Below, piece after piece: positions 62,404-64,000 of a DNA stretch of 64,000 nucleotides. The stretch covers positions 11,412 to 75,411 of the forward strand of contig CAJUQA010000013.1 in NCBI GenBank assembly GCA_910588375.1, written 5' to 3'. This DNA is from an uncultured Odoribacter sp. GTDB taxonomy: Bacteria > Bacteroidota > Bacteroidia > Bacteroidales > Marinifilaceae. Below the pieces are notes generated by a model, which made no database searches, was not told the origin of the DNA, and saw nothing but the letters and a program-made list of their open reading frames with translations. Positions within the stretch are counted from its first letter, which is position 1. Every line of letters begins with the position of its first letter. The position numbers and the translations under genes are program-made.

Positions 62404-62931
62404 TCATTCTCCCAATTCTTCCTCCGGGAGCGGGGACACGCTGTTTTTTTGCGACAATTTGTCGAGGTCGCTTATCGGAATTTCCGTTTTCACCGCATAA
62501 CACGACGGATATTTGCGGCGTATCTTTTTTAACGTGGGAATACAGTCCAGTCTGTTGCGGAAATTGCCTACCCGGATTTTAAAATCCGGGTCGATATAAT
62601 TCAGATAGGCCGGAACGTCCGGAAAATCTTTTTCAAAATTCTCTTTGAAAAGCTGTAATTCCTCGATGGGATGATCGTAAGAACTGCCGGAGAAAATCTG
62701 TATGCGGAACCCCGAAATATATTGGTGATTTTTATTGACAGTCGTGTGTAACTGCACCAATGCATTGATGCCCGGCTCTCCTTTAATGTTTACGTAACCG
62801 TTGTATGTGCTATTTTTCCCTAATTCCTCGAAGATATTGTGTCGTACGGGAGGAACCACAGTGTCTGCCTGTTGGGCAGAAGCCCCGGAGGCATATATCA
62901 AAATCAGCGTAATCCAAAGAAAGCTTTTCAT
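62404..62931 (-). CDS. SPOR-domain exported protein
   Basis: 175 residues with a signal peptide (MKSFLWITLILIYASGASAQ). Residues about 70-155 form a SPOR domain (YISGFRIQIFSGSSYD, FKIRVGNFRNRLDCIPTL), which binds denuded peptidoglycan at the septum. The N-terminal region is short and Pro-containing and the tail acidic. It is probably periplasmic and linked to division or wall remodelling. Confidence 0.87.
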   Translation of the reverse strand: MKSFLWITLILIYASGASAQQADTVVPPVRHNIFEELGKNSTYNGYVNIKGEPGINALVQLHTTVNKNHQYISGFRIQIFSGSSYDHPIEELQLFKENFEKDFPDVPAYLNYIDPDFKIRVGNFRNRLDCIPTLKKIRRKYPSCYAVKTEIPISDLDKLSQKNSVSPLPEEELGE

Positions 62932-62964
62932 CTGTTTTTAATTTTTATCATAACTGCACGGACA

Positions 62965-62972
62965 CAAAGATA
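62965..62972 (-). promoter_or_regulatory. -7 box of the SPOR gene
   Basis: TATCTTTG on the minus strand, 33 nt before the start codon. Confidence 0.45.
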
Positions 62973-63053
62973 GGAAAAAAGTTCAAAGGGTAAATTCTTC
63001 CGCTTCCTTTCGCATTGATAAAACATATTAAACACTCCTTATTCTCCGGTTTA

Positions 63054-63194
63054 ACACCTCTATATCTCCTCTATAAAGTGCTTACAAAGTGCTTATAAAG
63101 CGCTTATAAAGTGCTTCTGAAAGCACTTTGTAAAGAATTTGTATAGATTTTCTATACTTTTTGTAGAATATTTACAGAGGATATAGAGCGGTGT
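63054..63194. repeat. Palindromic repeat element, copy B (inverted relative to copy A)
   Basis: It aligns along its whole length with the reverse complement of 3452-3592, with scattered substitutions. Four 11-bp units lie at 63073-63116: ATAAAGTGCTT, ACAAAGTGCTT, ATAAAGCGCTT and ATAAAGTGCTT. The terminal repeats (ACACCTCTATATCTCCTCT and its partner ending at 63194) have drifted more than in copy A. Confidence 0.85.
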
Positions 63195-63227
63195 AATACA
63201 AATTTGGTCTATAGGAAAGGGAGTGGA

Positions 63228-63325
63228 GAAGTTAAAGAGGTTGAATGAGTTGAAAAGTTGAAAGGGGGCTCCTCTTCCACTTTTTTAACCTTTTCAACAT
63301 TTCAACTTCTTTAACTCTTTCAACT
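63228..63325. repeat. Inverted repeat with arms of about 38 bp built on GTTGAA
   Basis: The left arm (GAAGTTAAAGAGGTTGAA...) pairs imperfectly with the right arm (...TTCAACTTCTTTAACTC) around the loop GGGCTCCTCTTCCAC. It lies directly upstream of the promoter at 63310-63340. Confidence 0.6.
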
Positions 63326-63340
63326 TTTTTTCTACCTTTG
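63310..63340 (+). promoter_or_regulatory. Promoter of structured RNA copy 2 and the downstream gene
   Basis: TTTA (63310-63313), 19 nt, then TACCTTTG (63333-63340). The predicted start near 63347 gives a leader of about 285 nt. Confidence 0.65.
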
Positions 63341-63346
63341 TTCCGT

Positions 63347-63580
63347 TGCGGTGAGAGTAAGCGTATTCTGTCGCAGCGGACATATTTGATTTGAAGCGTT
63401 TAGCTTTATCCTTGTATCGAAAATCGCCAATTTTCAACACCGAAGGATAAGCAGCACAAACGCTCACGTTTGCCGTATATATCTTCTATATACCCGGTCA
63501 AGCGTGGGTAACTGTTTATTTCGATATGGGTGTTTGGCGATACCTCGATGTAGATAAACTAAAGTTCCCACGCTTTTTTA
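63347..63580 (+). ncRNA. Structured RNA, copy 2 (three ordered hairpins)
   Basis: P1 closes with GCGTTT/AAACGC (63396-63463, 68 nt), with the inner stem TTATCCTT/AAGGATAA. P2 is CCGTATATA with TATATACCCGG (63473-63497). P3 is AAGCGTGGG with CCCACGCTT (63500-63575), inner AACT/AGTT, and apical GGTGTTTGGCGATACC. TTTTTATT follows, giving a terminator-like end. About 48 nt separate the predicted start from P1, as in copy 1. The ATG of the next gene lies 59 nt after P3. Confidence 0.65.
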
Positions 63581-63633
63581 TTGTCATTAACCAGCCTTTC
63601 CGGGGACTTCAAGGTGCTAAGTAATTTTCGTGT

Positions 63634-64000
63634 ATGAAGAAATTATTTGGATGTGTCTGTGTGTGTCAAATCTTCTTGCCCGTATTATTGTTGTTGTGTA
63701 CAATTGCGGGCGTCAAAGCCAACAACATCCGTGTGGAGGGCAAAACGCGAGTGACCGGTTTTACGGGTGATACGGCCGTTATCGAAGTTACTCTTCGTTG
63801 GGACAACTCTTGGCGGGATGATTTCAATTGGGATGCCGCGTGGGTGTTCTTCAAGTACAAAAAGCGGGGATTGGAAAACCTTTGGCAGCATGCTTATTTG
63901 AGTTCATCAGGTCACGTATTGAGTACTGCTGCCGGTAATGAAGGTGGCGGTTACGCTTACATGGTAGGTGCTAATGCCGGAAAGGTAAACGGATTGTACG
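63634..64000 (+). CDS. Exported protein resembling the N-terminal domain of Bacteroidales SUMF1-type proteins (3' end missing)
   Basis: The first 122 residues are in the window. A signal sequence (CVCQIFLPVLLLLCTIAGVKA) leads into NNIRVEGKTRVTGFTGDTAV and WDNSWRDDFNWDAAWVFFKY, which resemble the beta-domain that precedes a formylglycine-generating-enzyme-like (SUMF1/EgtB/PvdO) domain in secreted Bacteroidales proteins. The diagnostic C-terminal domain lies beyond the edge, so the assignment is provisional. Its transcript begins with the structured RNA described above. Confidence 0.55.
   Translation, partial: MKKLFGCVCVCQIFLPVLLLLCTIAGVKANNIRVEGKTRVTGFTGDTAVIEVTLRWDNSWRDDFNWDAAWVFFKYKKRGLENLWQHAYLSSSGHVLSTAAGNEGGGYAYMVGANAGKVNGLY

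Overview
The window is a gene-dense stretch of a Bacteroidales chromosome. Evidence for this is a complete Na+-translocating NQR operon, a fused LpxC-FabZ, a primary sigma factor that starts directly at region 1.2, a type IX secretion plug-domain protein, DUF5683 and BatA proteins, a GEENYALAA tmRNA tag, and many promoters of the Bacteroidota form TTTG-N19-TAnnTTTG. The gene set resembles Odoribacteraceae (Odoribacter or Butyricimonas), but I hold the genus only loosely. No CRISPR array, rRNA operon or intact transposase is visible.

Layout. 1-3.4 kb: the start of an XRE-type regulator, tRNA-Thr(CGT), penicillin-binding protein 1C and a PAP2 phosphatase. 3.45-9.8 kb: a palindromic repeat element, then a heavy-metal RND efflux operon (OMF, pump, His-rich adaptor) with a His-rich DUF6769-like protein upstream. 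9.8-14.9 kb: methylglyoxal synthase and the rimP-nusA-infB operon. 15-18.3 kb: lipid A genes lpxD, lpxC-fabZ and lpxA. 18.3-25.2 kb: NlpC/P60 lipoprotein, an acidic orphan, a biotin-dependent carboxyltransferase subunit, coaD, a serine hydrolase, glyA and a small membrane protein. 25.3-32.4 kb: a secreted DUF4468-flavin reductase fusion and nqrABCDEF. 32.5-37 kb: T9SS plug-domain protein, META lipoprotein, HtrA protease and rpoD. 37-42.5 kb: a radical SAM/UDG-like putative DNA-repair pair, a membrane-Nudix fusion, a split LysO exporter and an M64 peptidase. 42.5-53.6 kb: GH2 beta-galactosidase, an orphan with a structured leader, gap, a 44-residue lipoprotein, tilS, an ABC-F protein, an AlkD-like protein and a BatA-type protein. 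53.8-57.8 kb: parA-parB-DUF5683-mltD. 57.9-60.6 kb: tRNA-Glu(CTC), a small decayed island and ssrA. 60.7-64 kb: mntP, a GSCFA protein, a SPOR-domain protein, repeats and the start of a secreted protein resembling the N-terminus of SUMF1-type proteins.

Most genes are housekeeping: envelope synthesis (lpx, pbpC, mltD, NlpC), translation (rimP, nusA, infB, tilS, ssrA), sodium-coupled respiration (nqr), C1 and central metabolism (glyA, gap, mgsA, OadA-like) and segregation (parAB).

The most unusual signals are non-coding. First, two diverged copies of one structured RNA of about 220-235 nt (near 45.7-45.9 kb on the minus strand and 63.35-63.58 kb on the plus strand) share promoter placement, three ordered hairpins and a closing GC-rich hairpin followed by a U-rich tract. 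Each sits just upstream of an unrelated gene. Second, two inverted copies of an element of about 140 bp (near 3.45 and 63.05 kb) carry terminal inverted repeats and four 11-bp units built on AAGCGCTT. Third, there is a candidate sRNA of about 75 nt next to tilS.
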